A DNA stretch of 64,000 bases from assembly GCA_017553635.1 (NCBI GenBank), contig JAFZKN010000014.1:62001-126000 (forward strand). Direction: 5' to 3'. Position 1 is the stretch's first letter; each line of letters begins with the position of its first letter. The notes under the pieces were generated by a model. It was given only the letters and a program-made list of their open reading frames with translations, made no database searches and was not told the origin of the DNA. This document shows positions 1 to 8,952 of this stretch, one piece after another. This DNA is from Treponema sp. GTDB lineage: Bacteria > Spirochaetota > Spirochaetia > Treponematales > Treponemataceae. The position numbers were made by a program, and so were the translations under genes.

Positions 1-263
1 TTGTCTTTTGAAATCTGCGTAAGTGATTCCTGCGTAATTTCTGAAATATCTTTTATTTCAGAAAAAAGGTCTTCAAAAAAATGGCCGATTACATAACTAA
101 CCGTGCAATTATGCCTGTCAGCTATTTGTCTCAATTCTTTTGTCGTGTCATCGGGCAAAGAAAGCAATTCATGTGAAAAGTATGGCAAAGGTGAAAGCTC
201 AACTGATTTAAATTTTTCAAACAATTCAGCTTGCGTATTTTCTGTCGTTTCTTTTTTAGTCAT
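1..263 (-). CDS. Unrecognised protein, N-terminal part only
   Basis: About 87 codons are visible from the ATG at 261-263 to the window edge with no stop, so the gene continues beyond the left end. A strong Shine-Dalgarno (AGAAGGAGG) lies just upstream and supports the start. The protein starts MTKKETTENTQAELFEKF and is hydrophilic, with no signal peptide. A segment around residues 45-65 (LRQIADRHNCTVSYVIGHFF) could be a helix pair of the ribbon-helix-helix kind, but this is a guess. I do not recognise a family. Confidence 0.6.
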   Translation of the reverse strand, partial: MTKKETTENTQAELFEKFKSVELSPLPYFSHELLSLPDDTTKELRQIADRHNCTVSYVIGHFFEDLFSEIKDISEITQESLTQISKD

Positions 264-316
264 AAAAATTCCTCCTTCTAGTTAAAGTAAGGATACAGTA
301 TGAACATTTAGAAGTG

Positions 317-333
317 GTCGCTTTCAAAGCGAC
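317..333. repeat. Perfect hairpin in the gap 264-502
   Basis: GTCGCTTT-C-AAAGCGAC is a perfect 8-bp inverted repeat in the 239-bp gap between two leftward genes. No T-tract follows on the minus strand, so it is not a convincing intrinsic terminator for the lipoprotein operon to its right. It could be an mRNA stem-loop or an operator for the gene that starts at 263. I see nothing else in this gap. Confidence 0.4.
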
Positions 334-502
334 AAATATATTTTTAGCCGACACTGGTTCAATGAGCTGTGAAGAGTTCTGTAAGCTTTGCGAGGGGTAA
401 AACCTTCCAGTTAGTAATTTTTGAAAGGTATGAAAAATTTGACGGATAATTCAACGTATTTCACTCTTGAAACACTTCAGCAATAGATTCCCTTGGCAAT
501 AT

Positions 503-1510
503 TTATTTTCCAATATTTGTACATCCAGAAAACATACCGTCATTATATGATATGTTTTGTAATTCTAGCAGTGTTTTTGGAACTTTAGTAAGAGATATGC
601 AATTCATAAACATGCCCCTATAGCAACAATCTGCTAATTCATTTGCTGGTAAATCAGGGACTGTTAAAAGAGAGGTGCACTCACCAAACATATAAGCATA
701 GCAATTATTTTTTAAAATAGTTGCCGGAAGTTTTGGAGCAACATTAAGAGAAGTACAACCTCTAAACATATTGGTGTAACAATATTTCGCTAATTCAACT
801 GAATTAAGTTCTGGAGCTCCATTTAATGAAGTACACCCTGCAAACATACATTCATAACAAAATTCAGACAATTGTGTTGCAGGAAGTTTTGGAGCAATAG
901 TTATAGAGGTGCATTCTCTAAACATTTCAACGTAACATCCATTTGCAAGGGAAATCGCAGGAAGGCTTGGTGCTTTTGATAATTTAGAACACCCTTCGAA
1001 CATTCTACCATAACAATTTTCATTTAATATTGTTGCGGGCAAGATCAATTCATTATTTTCGTGATTTTTTATATATCTATTATTACAAAATAAACCATAA
1101 AATGCAAAAGGCGAAAGCTCATTTAATTCACTGTATTTTGTTGAATTTAGCAAACTCATTACATTGCCGTATATATAACAATCTGAAGTACATTGGATGG
1201 AAAAGAATTTAAAATAATCATTGTTTGTTCCATCAGCGATGAAAACAACTTTATCTCCAGATGACAATCTAATTGAAATATTTGATTTAATTTCTTTGAA
1301 TTTCTCTTTGTTTTTCTTATATTTTAGATTTGAGATTTGTTGCAAATTTTTAAAAAAAATTTCTCCATTATTAATTGCCTCAAATGTAAGCGGTATTTCA
1401 TTTGGATCATAATCTGTATTCTTAGAACAACTAAAAAGAATAAAAGAAAAAATTATCAAAAATAAAACTATTTTATTTTTGAAAAACTTTATTAAACTCA
1501 TAATGTTCAC
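503..1510 (-). CDS. Lipoprotein with 26-residue Cys-rich leucine-rich-type repeats
   Basis: 335 aa. A membrane segment at residues 12-27 ends in the lipobox LFSC (Cys28), so the protein is a predicted lipoprotein. Residues 166-321 are six tandem 26-residue repeats of the form CYxxMFxGCTSLxxAPxLPAxxL. These resemble the degenerate leucine-rich/BspA-like surface repeats found in Treponema and Bacteroidetes. Each repeat has a Cys in CY and another in GCTS. BspA-like proteins in oral bacteria often act in adhesion; that role here is inference. The next gene upstream is another lipoprotein (1524-1961), 13 bp away, so the two are probably co-transcribed. Confidence 0.8.
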   Translation of the reverse strand: MNIMSLIKFFKNKIVLFLIIFSFILFSCSKNTDYDPNEIPLTFEAINNGEIFFKNLQQISNLKYKKNKEKFKEIKSNISIRLSSGDKVVFIADGTNNDYFKFFSIQCTSDCYIYGNVMSLLNSTKYSELNELSPFAFYGLFCNNRYIKNHENNELILPATILNENCYGRMFEGCSKLSKAPSLPAISLANGCYVEMFRECTSITIAPKLPATQLSEFCYECMFAGCTSLNGAPELNSVELAKYCYTNMFRGCTSLNVAPKLPATILKNNCYAYMFGECTSLLTVPDLPANELADCCYRGMFMNCISLTKVPKTLLELQNISYNDGMFSGCTNIGK

Positions 1511-1523
1511 TCTTCATATATAA

Positions 1524-1961
1524 TTATTCAAATATCAAAACTGTTAATTCATCTTCGGATATTGCTTTTATTTTTACTTTTCTAGGAATATACCCTTCTC
1601 TGTTATCAATTTGATCCTTAAGATTTCGACAGCTTGTATCAAGAATGCTTGACTTGACCTGGAGAATAGAACCTTTTCGTAAATGGACTTTAGTAGTTCT
1701 TCCATCAAGTACATTTTCTAAATATAAATTATATCCAAATAGACCACTTTTTTTAATATCTTGTATAATTATACAAGGAAACCCATTGTACTCAAAGAAA
1801 AAAAAGGTTGTCTCAAGAGGCCATTCAAAGTAATAAAATTCACCAAAAAGATCTCCCACATGATATGTCATTTCTTTAGACTTTTCTGATTTGCAATTTA
1901 AGAATAACAGGGGAAGGCAAAGTAAATATACAATTTTTATTAAATAACTTTTTCTTCGCAT
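1524..1961 (-). CDS. Small lipoprotein of unknown function
   Basis: 145 aa. The N-terminus MRRKSYLIKIVYLLCLPLLFLNC is a short basic region, a hydrophobic stretch and an LFLNC lipobox, so the mature protein should begin at Cys23. A strong Shine-Dalgarno (GAGGAGAGG) precedes the ATG. The mature part is rich in aromatic and charged residues with no family I recognise. It sits directly upstream of the repeat lipoprotein at 503-1510 and is probably in the same transcript. Confidence 0.7.
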   Translation of the reverse strand: MRRKSYLIKIVYLLCLPLLFLNCKSEKSKEMTYHVGDLFGEFYYFEWPLETTFFFFEYNGFPCIIIQDIKKSGLFGYNLYLENVLDGRTTKVHLRKGSILQVKSSILDTSCRNLKDQIDNREGYIPRKVKIKAISEDELTVLIFE

Positions 1962-2234
1962 TGACCTCTCCTCAATAATAGTGGTTTACAAAAATATTTA
2001 ATATTTCGTCAGTGCTTCCTAAGATAGGATTATAAATATACTCACTGACAGATACAATTACAGATTTTTGAAACTTTGTATGAAATAAAAATGTGAACAT
2101 TTTCTTGAGTCATTTTCGAAGTCATACAAAAATCTTCTCTTTGAAAGTCCACAGAGTTTTTCAAATCTCAAATTCATGGAATGTTGCATTTTAGTTAAGA
2201 TATAACGTAATTGCAAAATCCCACGTTTTTTGTT

Positions 2235-2804
2235 TTATAAGTCTGCTGACATTGATTTAGATTTTTCTTTTTCCTCTTCTTCCTTTTTTATTTTCTCATC
2301 TGCTTCTTTTTCACTAGAAATGGCATAATCTTCAAAGAAAAAAAGTGCCTGAGTAATTGAACCACCATCTATTAAACAAAATGTAAATTTATTCATAGAT
2401 GAATCTCTATAAATATAATATAGTGATTTTGATGTCCTTGAAATGCCGGCATCTCCACTATTTATTAGTTCCATTTTAAAATTTTCCCTAATCGTTTTCA
2501 CAGCAGAAGTAATATCATCAAGCTTTATATTATATGGAAAATTAATATATGCATGATAAAATCTATCCTTATAAAAACTAAATTCGATTTCCTTAACGGT
2601 CAGACTAGCATATGTTCCTTTTTCCTTTGTAAATATTAATTTATCTTCCTTTTTGCTAGAAACCTTCCATCCCTTTTCTTTCATAATAGAAATAACTTCG
2701 TCCTTACTTTTTCCAAATGAAACACCAAGTACTCCTGTCAACCCATCTGCAAAAATTGGAATGCTGAACATAACAAATAAAAAACATAAAAGCCATCTTT
2801 TCAT
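2235..2804 (-). CDS. Secreted protein of unknown function
   Basis: 189 aa. The N-terminus MKRWLLCFLFVMFSIPIFADG is a typical signal peptide with a probable cleavage after IFA. The mature region begins LTGVLGVSFGKSKDEVISIM, a pattern seen in small exported proteins whose first helix follows a GxxFGxSxDEV motif. The C-terminus is a charged EKEEEEKEKSKS tail. Shine-Dalgarno GGAGAC precedes the ATG. The gene is divergent from the XRE regulator at 2935 across a 130-bp gap that holds a palindrome, so regulation by that protein is plausible. Exact function unknown. Confidence 0.7.
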   Translation of the reverse strand: MKRWLLCFLFVMFSIPIFADGLTGVLGVSFGKSKDEVISIMKEKGWKVSSKKEDKLIFTKEKGTYASLTVKEIEFSFYKDRFYHAYINFPYNIKLDDITSAVKTIRENFKMELINSGDAGISRTSKSLYYIYRDSSMNKFTFCLIDGGSITQALFFFEDYAISSEKEADEKIKKEEEEKEKSKSMSADL

Positions 2805-2855
2805 AACTGTCTCCTTATTTAGGTGAAAAAAACCTTTTTATATGTCTAATATTAC

Positions 2856-2869
2856 AATACTTTAGTATT
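2856..2869. promoter_or_regulatory. Palindrome between divergent genes, candidate XRE operator
   Basis: AATACT-TT-AGTATT is a 14-bp dyad in the 130-bp gap between the secreted-protein gene (ends its 5' side at 2804) and the XRE regulator (starts 2935). XRE/Cro-C1 proteins commonly bind such short dyads in their own promoter region. Its use here is inference from position and symmetry. Confidence 0.35.
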
Positions 2870-2934
2870 TTTTATTTGTCAAATTATTTTTATATCATAG
2901 TCAAGTAATTTTAGTCCATTTTCAGGGGCCCTTT

Positions 2935-3219
2935 ATGCTTAGTGAACAGATAAAAATATTGCGACAAAATTCAGGAATAAGCCAGGTTGAACTTGCCTCG
3001 GCATTAAAAGTAACAAAGCAAAGCGTTTCAAATTGGGAAAATGACAATATTATGCCATCCATAGAGATGCTTGTAAAAATCGCAAATTTTTTCTCTGTTT
3101 CAACAGATTTCCTGCTCGGCCTCTCTTCTGAACACTATCTAAAAACTGACGGCCTTTCAAAAAAGCAAATTGCGCATATTCAAGCTTTAATCTCGGATTT
3201 ACAGAAAGCACACAATTAA
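2935..3219 (+). CDS. XRE-family helix-turn-helix transcriptional regulator
   Basis: 94 aa. Residues 4-60 form a Cro/C1-type HTH: LRQNSGISQVELASALKVTKQSVSNWE covers the helix-turn-helix, followed by the usual tail MPSIEMLVKIANFFSVSTDFLLGL. The remaining 30 residues are a short helical tail and there is no sensor domain. AGGGG 6-10 bases before the ATG is the ribosome site. It is likely a small DNA-binding repressor, perhaps acting on itself and the divergent gene at 2235-2804. Confidence 0.9.
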   Translation: MLSEQIKILRQNSGISQVELASALKVTKQSVSNWENDNIMPSIEMLVKIANFFSVSTDFLLGLSSEHYLKTDGLSKKQIAHIQALISDLQKAHN

Positions 3220-3384
3220 CCACTAAATAGCTTGAAAATTAACAAAGCCACAAATTCAAGAAATTTTAATAAAACTTTCTATTTTTTTGTATGAATTTAC
3301 TAAAAATAGCGTTATTATTTTTATAGAACCTTATTTACAAAGCTGAACTGGACAAAACCCGCATAGCTTTCTGGAGAGCCCCTT

Positions 3385-4704
3385 ATGAATAGAAAATTAA
3401 AAACATTTTTTAGTATTTTTTTCTCTGTTACTTTAATATCTGCTTTAATTACAAGCTGTGCAAATGCAGGCGGAAGCGGGGGATACACTGACCCCTATGC
3501 GGGTTTACCTTTTAATAAAGAAAAACTATATGATCAAACAAAAGTTATTACAGATAATGGAAACAAGACATTTAATGATGTAACTGCAGCTACTGTTGTT
3601 AATAATATGAAATTTGGCTGGAATCTTGGAAATACTTTGGATGCCATAAATGGAGATGAAAAAACTGGAAGAACATCGACACCTCACAATGCGGGTCTTT
3701 CATCAGAAACTTGCTGGAGCATGCCTAAAACTACTGAAGCCATTTTCGATGCTATAAAAGCTAAAGGTTTTTCTTCCGTTCGTATACCTGTTTCATGGAG
3801 TAATCATATAATTGATGATTGCTATACTATTGATCCTCAATGGATGACTCGTGTAAAAACAATTGTTGACTGGGCAATAAGCAAAAATCTTTATGTGATT
3901 CTCAATATACACCACGATAATGTTGCTCCAGGAACTTTAGCATACGCAAGAGGATATTGCCCAAATGAAGCAGACTTGGAAGAATCTCAAAGATTTCTTT
4001 ATAACATATGGTGTCAAATTGCAACCGCATTTAATACTGGTTATGACGAACATTTAATTTTTGAAACTATTAATGAACCTCGTTTACCTGGTGATACACA
4101 TGAATGGAACTGGAACTCTACTTGTGAAACTTGTAGAAAATCTATGAGTCTTATTAACAGATATAATAAATTGTGCCTTGATGCTATCCGTGATTCAGGT
4201 GGTAATAACACAAACCGTATTGTAATGTTCCCGGCCTACGTTGCTGCTCCTTATGCTGCAATCGACGGTAAGAATGCAGGCATTTTTACAATTCCAACTG
4301 ATTCTGCTCAAAATAAACTTGCACTTTCTGTTCACATGTATACACCATATAACTTTGCGATGAATACAGATACAAACAACAATGCAACTTCTGAATGTAC
4401 CGATGACATTAAAGCAGAACTCAGACAACACTTCGTAGATTTAAATTCAAACTTTATCTCACAGGGTATTCCTGTTGTAATCGGTGAAATGGGTGCAACA
4501 AACAAAGATAATGACAGCGCGCGAACAGAGTGGTTCACATATTATCTCGGACTCTGCAAGCAGTACAAAGTCGCAGCAGTTCTCTGGGACAACGGTTCTA
4601 CAGATAATGAAAACGCAAGTGAACGCTTTGGATTTTTCAATCGTTCTAACTGCAGCTGGTACTTCCCGGATATGATAACAGCAGCAGTTAACGCAAGAAA
4701 TTAA
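3385..4704 (+). CDS. Glycoside hydrolase family 5 lipoprotein (endoglucanase-type)
   Basis: 439 aa. The signal sequence ends in a lipobox, ITSC (Cys25), so the enzyme is probably anchored to a membrane and faces outward. The GH5 fold is clear: GWNLGNTLD at 78-86, the substrate-site histidines in NIHHDN at 174-179, the acid/base Glu231 in ETINEP and the nucleophile Glu368 in VIGEMG. The N-terminal GWNLGNT motif is typical of subfamily 4-like beta-glucanases, so cellulose, xyloglucan or mixed-linkage glucan are likely substrates. No carbohydrate-binding module is present. Shine-Dalgarno GGAGAG precedes the ATG. It stands alone, with a terminator after it. Confidence 0.92.
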   Translation: MNRKLKTFFSIFFSVTLISALITSCANAGGSGGYTDPYAGLPFNKEKLYDQTKVITDNGNKTFNDVTAATVVNNMKFGWNLGNTLDAINGDEKTGRTSTPHNAGLSSETCWSMPKTTEAIFDAIKAKGFSSVRIPVSWSNHIIDDCYTIDPQWMTRVKTIVDWAISKNLYVILNIHHDNVAPGTLAYARGYCPNEADLEESQRFLYNIWCQIATAFNTGYDEHLIFETINEPRLPGDTHEWNWNSTCETCRKSMSLINRYNKLCLDAIRDSGGNNTNRIVMFPAYVAAPYAAIDGKNAGIFTIPTDSAQNKLALSVHMYTPYNFAMNTDTNNNATSECTDDIKAELRQHFVDLNSNFISQGIPVVIGEMGATNKDNDSARTEWFTYYLGLCKQYKVAAVLWDNGSTDNENASERFGFFNRSNCSWYFPDMITAAVNARN

Positions 4705-4723
4705 TCTTCCACCAATAAAAAAC

Positions 4724-4773
4724 AAACGGTAAAGTCAGACGGTGCACAATGCACTCAAAAGACTTTACCGTTT
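4724..4773. terminator. Bidirectional intrinsic terminator
   Basis: AAACGGTAAAGTC (4724-4736) pairs perfectly with GACTTTACCGTTT (4761-4773) across a 24-nt loop. A T-run follows on the plus strand and another on the minus strand, so it can end both the GH5 gene and the convergent flotillin gene. Confidence 0.85.
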
Positions 4774-4803
4774 TTTATTTTTCGATTAACTGCTGGCGTT
4801 TAT

Positions 4804-6288
4804 TTATTTTTCTGAATCGCCTTTTTTCTTTCCTTCAAGTTTTGAATCAATGAGCTTTCCAAGAATAGATTTTAAATCGATTCCTAATGTTTCACCAAGG
4901 CTTTCAGAAACCTGAGTTACATTTGTCATGATGTCTTTTGTAAGCTTTGATGATTCTCCGCCGTACATGTAAATCTTATCAACATTCTGATATGCTTTGC
5001 CCGAAGCTTCTGCAATTTTTGGAAGCTGTTCAAAGTAAACTTTAAGTGCATCAAGCTGCATCTGCTGTTTAGCTGCATCGCCGTACTGCTTGAGGGCTTC
5101 TGCTTTTTCGCGCATACCGTCTGCTTCTGCGCTGAGCTTTGCTTTAATGGCAGCTGCTTCTGCTTCTCCCTGTGCCTGAACTGCTTCTGCAATTGCCTTT
5201 TTACCTGCAGCTTCATTTTCCATTGCAACTTTTTCTGCTTCGGCTTTTTTCTGTCTCTGGAATGCTTCTGCCTCTGCCTGTCTCTGCATTTCAAACGCTT
5301 CTGCTTCTGCCTGTTTCTGGCGTGCATAAAGTTCAGCGTCAGCTTTCTGCTGTGCAGCATATTTTTCGGCTTCTGCAGTTTTCTTTACTTCTGCATCAAG
5401 AGCTTTTTCTTTAATCGAAACTCCCTTTTCCTGAATTTCAATCTGCTTTTCCTGTTTTGCAATGTTTGCTTCTGCAGCTTTAATTTCGAGAACCTTGCGC
5501 TGGTTTTCTGTTTCGATTCCCTTTGCAGCTTCTGCTTTAGCAGCTTCGGTATCTGCCTGTAACTGGAGCGAAGCCTTTTTAATTGCAAGTTCATTCTGCT
5601 TCTGTGCGATTTCAAGTTCAGCAGCAACACGAGCATCATTTGCATCTTTATCTGCCTGTGCCTGAGCAATCTTTACTTCTGCTTCTGCAGCTGCTTTTGC
5701 TTTTGCAGCATCTTTAGAAATTGCAACAGTATTTTCGATACCGAGGTTGTTGATTACACCATTGTCATCTTTAAAATTCTGAATATTGAATGTAGTAAGT
5801 TCAAGACCAAGATCAAAAAGATTTGGCTTAACGTTTTCTACAACTTTTTCAGAAAGAACTTTTTTATCACCCTGAATCAAATCCTTTAACTTAATCTGCG
5901 AAATAATTTCACGAATGTTACCTTCGAGAACAGGAGTAACAACCTGAGCAATATCACTTGTTGAATATCCGATAAACTTTGCAGCAGCACGCTTCATAGT
6001 TTCTGGATCCTGCGATACAGCAATGTTTGCAACAGCATCAACTTTAATGTTAATTGCATCCTGAGTCGGAATTGAATCTTTAGAAACAAAATCAACCTGA
6101 ATGTTCTCAAGAGTCATGTAGTCAATGCGCTGTAAAAACGGAATAACAAAAATTGCCTTTCCTGTTACAGTTTTTGAACCAAAAGGTCCTACACGAATAC
6201 CGATTCTGTTTTTTGGAACTTTCTTGTAAGAAATTAAAAAGAAGATAAAAAGAACAAGCGCAACTGCACCGATAAAAACTGGTGTCAT
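4804..6288 (-). CDS. Flotillin-like SPFH-domain membrane protein
   Basis: 494 aa from the ATG at 6288. An upstream in-frame ATG exists at 6324, but AGGAGA sits just before the inner ATG, which I therefore choose. A single membrane segment (residues 4-21, VFIGAVALVLFIFFLISY) is followed by an SPFH/band-7 domain to about residue 190. A long Ala/Glu/Lys-rich coiled coil then runs to about 410, and the C-terminal part is flotillin-like. Flotillins organise membrane microdomains and scaffold other membrane proteins. No NfeD-type partner lies next to it. The gene stands alone between a terminator and a promoterless-looking gap. Confidence 0.9.
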   Translation of the reverse strand: MTPVFIGAVALVLFIFFLISYKKVPKNRIGIRVGPFGSKTVTGKAIFVIPFLQRIDYMTLENIQVDFVSKDSIPTQDAINIKVDAVANIAVSQDPETMKRAAAKFIGYSTSDIAQVVTPVLEGNIREIISQIKLKDLIQGDKKVLSEKVVENVKPNLFDLGLELTTFNIQNFKDDNGVINNLGIENTVAISKDAAKAKAAAEAEVKIAQAQADKDANDARVAAELEIAQKQNELAIKKASLQLQADTEAAKAEAAKGIETENQRKVLEIKAAEANIAKQEKQIEIQEKGVSIKEKALDAEVKKTAEAEKYAAQQKADAELYARQKQAEAEAFEMQRQAEAEAFQRQKKAEAEKVAMENEAAGKKAIAEAVQAQGEAEAAAIKAKLSAEADGMREKAEALKQYGDAAKQQMQLDALKVYFEQLPKIAEASGKAYQNVDKIYMYGGESSKLTKDIMTNVTQVSESLGETLGIDLKSILGKLIDSKLEGKKKGDSEK

Positions 6289-6437
6289 ATCAGTCTCCTG
6301 CAAAAAGTTTCCCCATGGCATCACGAAAACTTTTTTACTTATATAATTTAACTCTCTCGAATATAAGTATACAGCAAGAATGTTAAGAAGACAAATATAT
6401 TTTATATTAAGGAAAAAGTTGGAATTTATTCAAATGA

Positions 6438-7193
6438 CTAACCCCCCATCACAATCTTAACGAGCAACAACGCAAGCACAAAAATTATCAGAGGCTTTAC
6501 AATCTTTGGATCACTTTTAAGCACAAGACCGGAGCCGATGTAGTTACCGAGCATGTTGCTTGCTGCAGCCGCAAGTCCCAGGGCAAACATAACCTGACCG
6601 TGAATAAGATACACAGTTAAAGCTGCTATATTGGTCGTAAAATTTATTACCTTTGTGTGGGCGTTTGCCTGGCGTATGTTCATCCTGGCAAAAACTGTAA
6701 ATGCAATTATTAAAAATGTTCCGGTGCCGGGTCCGTAAAGGCCGTCGTACATTCCGATGATGAGTGCGGCACACATTACAATTAAAAAAGTTTTTGCAGT
6801 AACTTTAAATTCTATTTCTTCATTTGTCTTAAATATTTTTCTATTTAAAACACAGAAGGCTGCAACTGGTAAAACCACAAGCAAAAGTGATTTTAAAATT
6901 TCTTCTGTTACAAGTAACGAAAGTCTTGCACCGATTGCAGAACCTAAAAATCCAAATGCAACAGACGGAACAGCAATCTTTACAATTACAAGTTTTTCTT
7001 TTATATACCTGAAAGTAGAAAGTCCCGTTCCAAACGCAGAAGAAAATTTATTTGTTCCGATTGCAGTATGAATTGGAAGGCCCGCAAATAAATATGCAGG
7101 AAGAGAAATAAGTCCTCCGCCTCCCGCAATTGAATCAACAAAGCCTGCAAGAAAAAGCATAGGACACACAATTATAAAACTCATTGCCGTCAT
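6438..7193 (-). CDS. TSUP (TauE/SafE) family membrane permease
   Basis: 251 aa with about eight hydrophobic segments. The two diagnostic glycine-rich motifs of the family are present: DSIAGGGGLISLPA near residues 20-33 and YDGLYGPGTGTFL near 152-165. Members move sulfite, sulfoacetate, taurine-derived anions or other small anions, and the substrate cannot be read from sequence. The gene lies 18 bp after the macrodomain gene and is probably co-transcribed with it, although the two have no obvious shared task. Confidence 0.88.
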   Translation of the reverse strand: MTAMSFIIVCPMLFLAGFVDSIAGGGGLISLPAYLFAGLPIHTAIGTNKFSSAFGTGLSTFRYIKEKLVIVKIAVPSVAFGFLGSAIGARLSLLVTEEILKSLLLVVLPVAAFCVLNRKIFKTNEEIEFKVTAKTFLIVMCAALIIGMYDGLYGPGTGTFLIIAFTVFARMNIRQANAHTKVINFTTNIAALTVYLIHGQVMFALGLAAAASNMLGNYIGSGLVLKSDPKIVKPLIIFVLALLLVKIVMGG

Positions 7194-7211
7194 TTTTTTT
7201 ATTCCGCAAAT

Positions 7212-7715
7212 TTAAAAAATTAATTCACTAAATTCTTTTTTTGCAATCTCCCACGCTTCTATATCAAACAGAACGATGACACAGTCTAAATCTTCTGCTT
7301 CTTTTTTTATCACGCTTATTGCAACTTCGAGAGCTTCTTTTTTAGGATAGCCGTAAACTCCTGCGCTTATCAAAGGAAACGCCATCGATTTTAATTTATT
7401 TTCTTTAGCTGCTTTAATTGAATTTACATAACAGCTTTCCAAAAGTTTTCTGCTTTGCTCTTTCGACTGTTTATAATAAACCGGCCCCACTGTATGAATT
7501 ACATGCTTTGCCTTTAAATCATATCCCTTTGTAATTTTTGCATCTCCGGTTTTGCAGCCGCCGAGTGTCATGCATTCTTCTAAAAGTCTTCTCCCTGCAG
7601 CCCTGTGAATCGCACCGTCTACTCCGCCGCCTCCGAGCAGTGAGCTGTTTGCCGCATTTACAATCGCATCAACTTCATATTTTGTTATGTCGCCTTTTTC
7701 AATTTTTAAACTCAT
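7212..7715 (-). CDS. Macrodomain protein, probable O-acetyl-ADP-ribose deacetylase
   Basis: 167 aa, a single macrodomain of the YmdB/MacroD type. Key residues are the NAAN motif at 20-23, the glycine-rich loop GGGGVDGAIHRAAG at 28-41, and SAGVYGYP at about 117-124, which binds the distal ribose and phosphates. Relatives remove the acetyl group from O-acetyl-ADP-ribose or release ADP-ribose from acidic residues. GGAGAA precedes the ATG. It is the first gene of a likely two-gene unit with the TSUP permease. Confidence 0.9.
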   Translation of the reverse strand: MSLKIEKGDITKYEVDAIVNAANSSLLGGGGVDGAIHRAAGRRLLEECMTLGGCKTGDAKITKGYDLKAKHVIHTVGPVYYKQSKEQSRKLLESCYVNSIKAAKENKLKSMAFPLISAGVYGYPKKEALEVAISVIKKEAEDLDCVIVLFDIEAWEIAKKEFSELIF

Positions 7716-7744
7716 TTTTTCTCCATGCTGAATTTACTGTTTTC

Positions 7745-7878
7745 AAACATTGCATCATAGTGCCGTCTGTACCGTCATAATCGCACTCAACAAAGAAGCC
7801 AAAGCCTGCGGAATTAAACGCGATTACTTAAGCCCGTGCTGGACTACAAACTATAAAGATTTCACGAAAATCTATTAA
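7745..7878 (+). pseudogene. Unrecognised open frame tail, possible gene remnant
   Basis: In the 167-bp gap between two leftward genes, one plus-strand frame reads without a stop to TAA at 7876-7878. It looks protein-like, ending IKRDYLSPCWTTNYKDFTKIY. No start codon with a ribosome site precedes it and the frame runs back into the antisense of the macrodomain gene. It may be the 3' end of a decayed gene. I do not recognise the family, and chance cannot be excluded. Confidence 0.25.
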
Positions 7879-7882
7879 GTGC

Positions 7883-8905
7883 TTATCTTAAAATTCTTCC
7901 TGTTCCGTCAGAAGCAACAAGGTTTAAAACTTCCTGTTCAGAAACAAGATTAAAGTCGCCTTCGACAGAATGTTTAAGACAGCCTGCAGCACTTGCAAAT
8001 TCAATTGCATCATGACTGTTCATTTTTTTCATCAAGGCAAAAATCAAGGCTGCTGCAAAGGCATCTCCAGAACCTACGCGTTCAACAACATGAATTGCAT
8101 ATTCCCTGCTGAACACTGCTTCTTTTCCATCGTATAAAAGTGCGCACCAGTTGTTAACATCTGCATTAATTGACTGACGCAGAGTAATTGCAACTTTTTT
8201 AAAATTGAATTTACTCAAAAGAAGTTCTGCAGTTTTTACAAAGGCTGCTTTATCGATAATACCTGCATCAACATTTGTTTTATGTGTTTTAATTCCAAAT
8301 ACATTTAAAGCATCTTCTTCGTTTGCAATACACACATCAACATATTGTGCAAGCTCACTCATTGTTTTTTTTGCCTGAGCTTTTGTCCAAAGCTTGCTTC
8401 TGTAATTTAAATCACACGAAACAGTGCAGCCTGCTTTTTTTGCTTCTTTACATGCAGTAAGTGCAAGGGCACAGACTTTTTTTCCGAGTGCTGGAGTTAC
8501 TCCAGTTATATGAAACCATTTTGCACCAGAAAATATTTTTTTCCAGTCATAATCTGTTTCTACGCTTTCTGCAAATGCAGAATTTTTTCTGTCATAAATA
8601 CACAGGCTTCCGCGCTGGGATGCACCTTTTTCCAGAAAATAAATTCCGAGTCTGTCACCGCCGCGTGCAATAAAATCTGTCTTTACACCAAAGCGTCTTA
8701 TACTGTTAATTGCTGATTCACCAATCTGGTTTTGAGGAAGGCGGCTTACGTAATAAGAATCCATTCCAAACTGCGCAAGACTTACTGCGACATTTGCTTC
8801 TGCTCCGCCAAATTCTGCATTAAAGTTATTCACCTGAACAAAACGGTGATGTCCTTCTGGCATAAGCCGCAGCATAAGTTCTCCAAAAGTTACGACTTTA
8901 TCCAT
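7883..8905 (-). CDS. kdgK: PfkB-family sugar kinase, probable 2-keto-3-deoxygluconate kinase
   Basis: 340 aa. The N-terminus VVTFGELMLRLMPEG with FGGAEANVAVSLAQFG at about 32-47 is typical of KDG kinases, and the PfkB signature VGSGDAFAAAL at 277-287 gives catalytic Asp281. KDG kinase phosphorylates 2-keto-3-deoxygluconate from uronate (pectin or alginate) breakdown for KDPG aldolase. No aldolase or isomerase lies next to it, and fructokinase-like activity is a weaker alternative. AGGAGGAG precedes the ATG. It is 47 bp downstream of proB in the same direction and may be read with the proline genes. Confidence 0.8.
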   Translation of the reverse strand: MDKVVTFGELMLRLMPEGHHRFVQVNNFNAEFGGAEANVAVSLAQFGMDSYYVSRLPQNQIGESAINSIRRFGVKTDFIARGGDRLGIYFLEKGASQRGSLCIYDRKNSAFAESVETDYDWKKIFSGAKWFHITGVTPALGKKVCALALTACKEAKKAGCTVSCDLNYRSKLWTKAQAKKTMSELAQYVDVCIANEEDALNVFGIKTHKTNVDAGIIDKAAFVKTAELLLSKFNFKKVAITLRQSINADVNNWCALLYDGKEAVFSREYAIHVVERVGSGDAFAAALIFALMKKMNSHDAIEFASAAGCLKHSVEGDFNLVSEQEVLNLVASDGTGRILR

Positions 8906-8952
8906 CGTCTCCTCCTAAATGCCGCACAACCGGCAGTCTGCGCTGTCACGCT

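Noticed and set aside
5172..5669. Long frames on both strands antisense to the flotillin coiled coil
   Set aside because: They arise from the repetitive Ala/Glu/Lys codons of flotillin and lack ribosome sites and protein-like composition.
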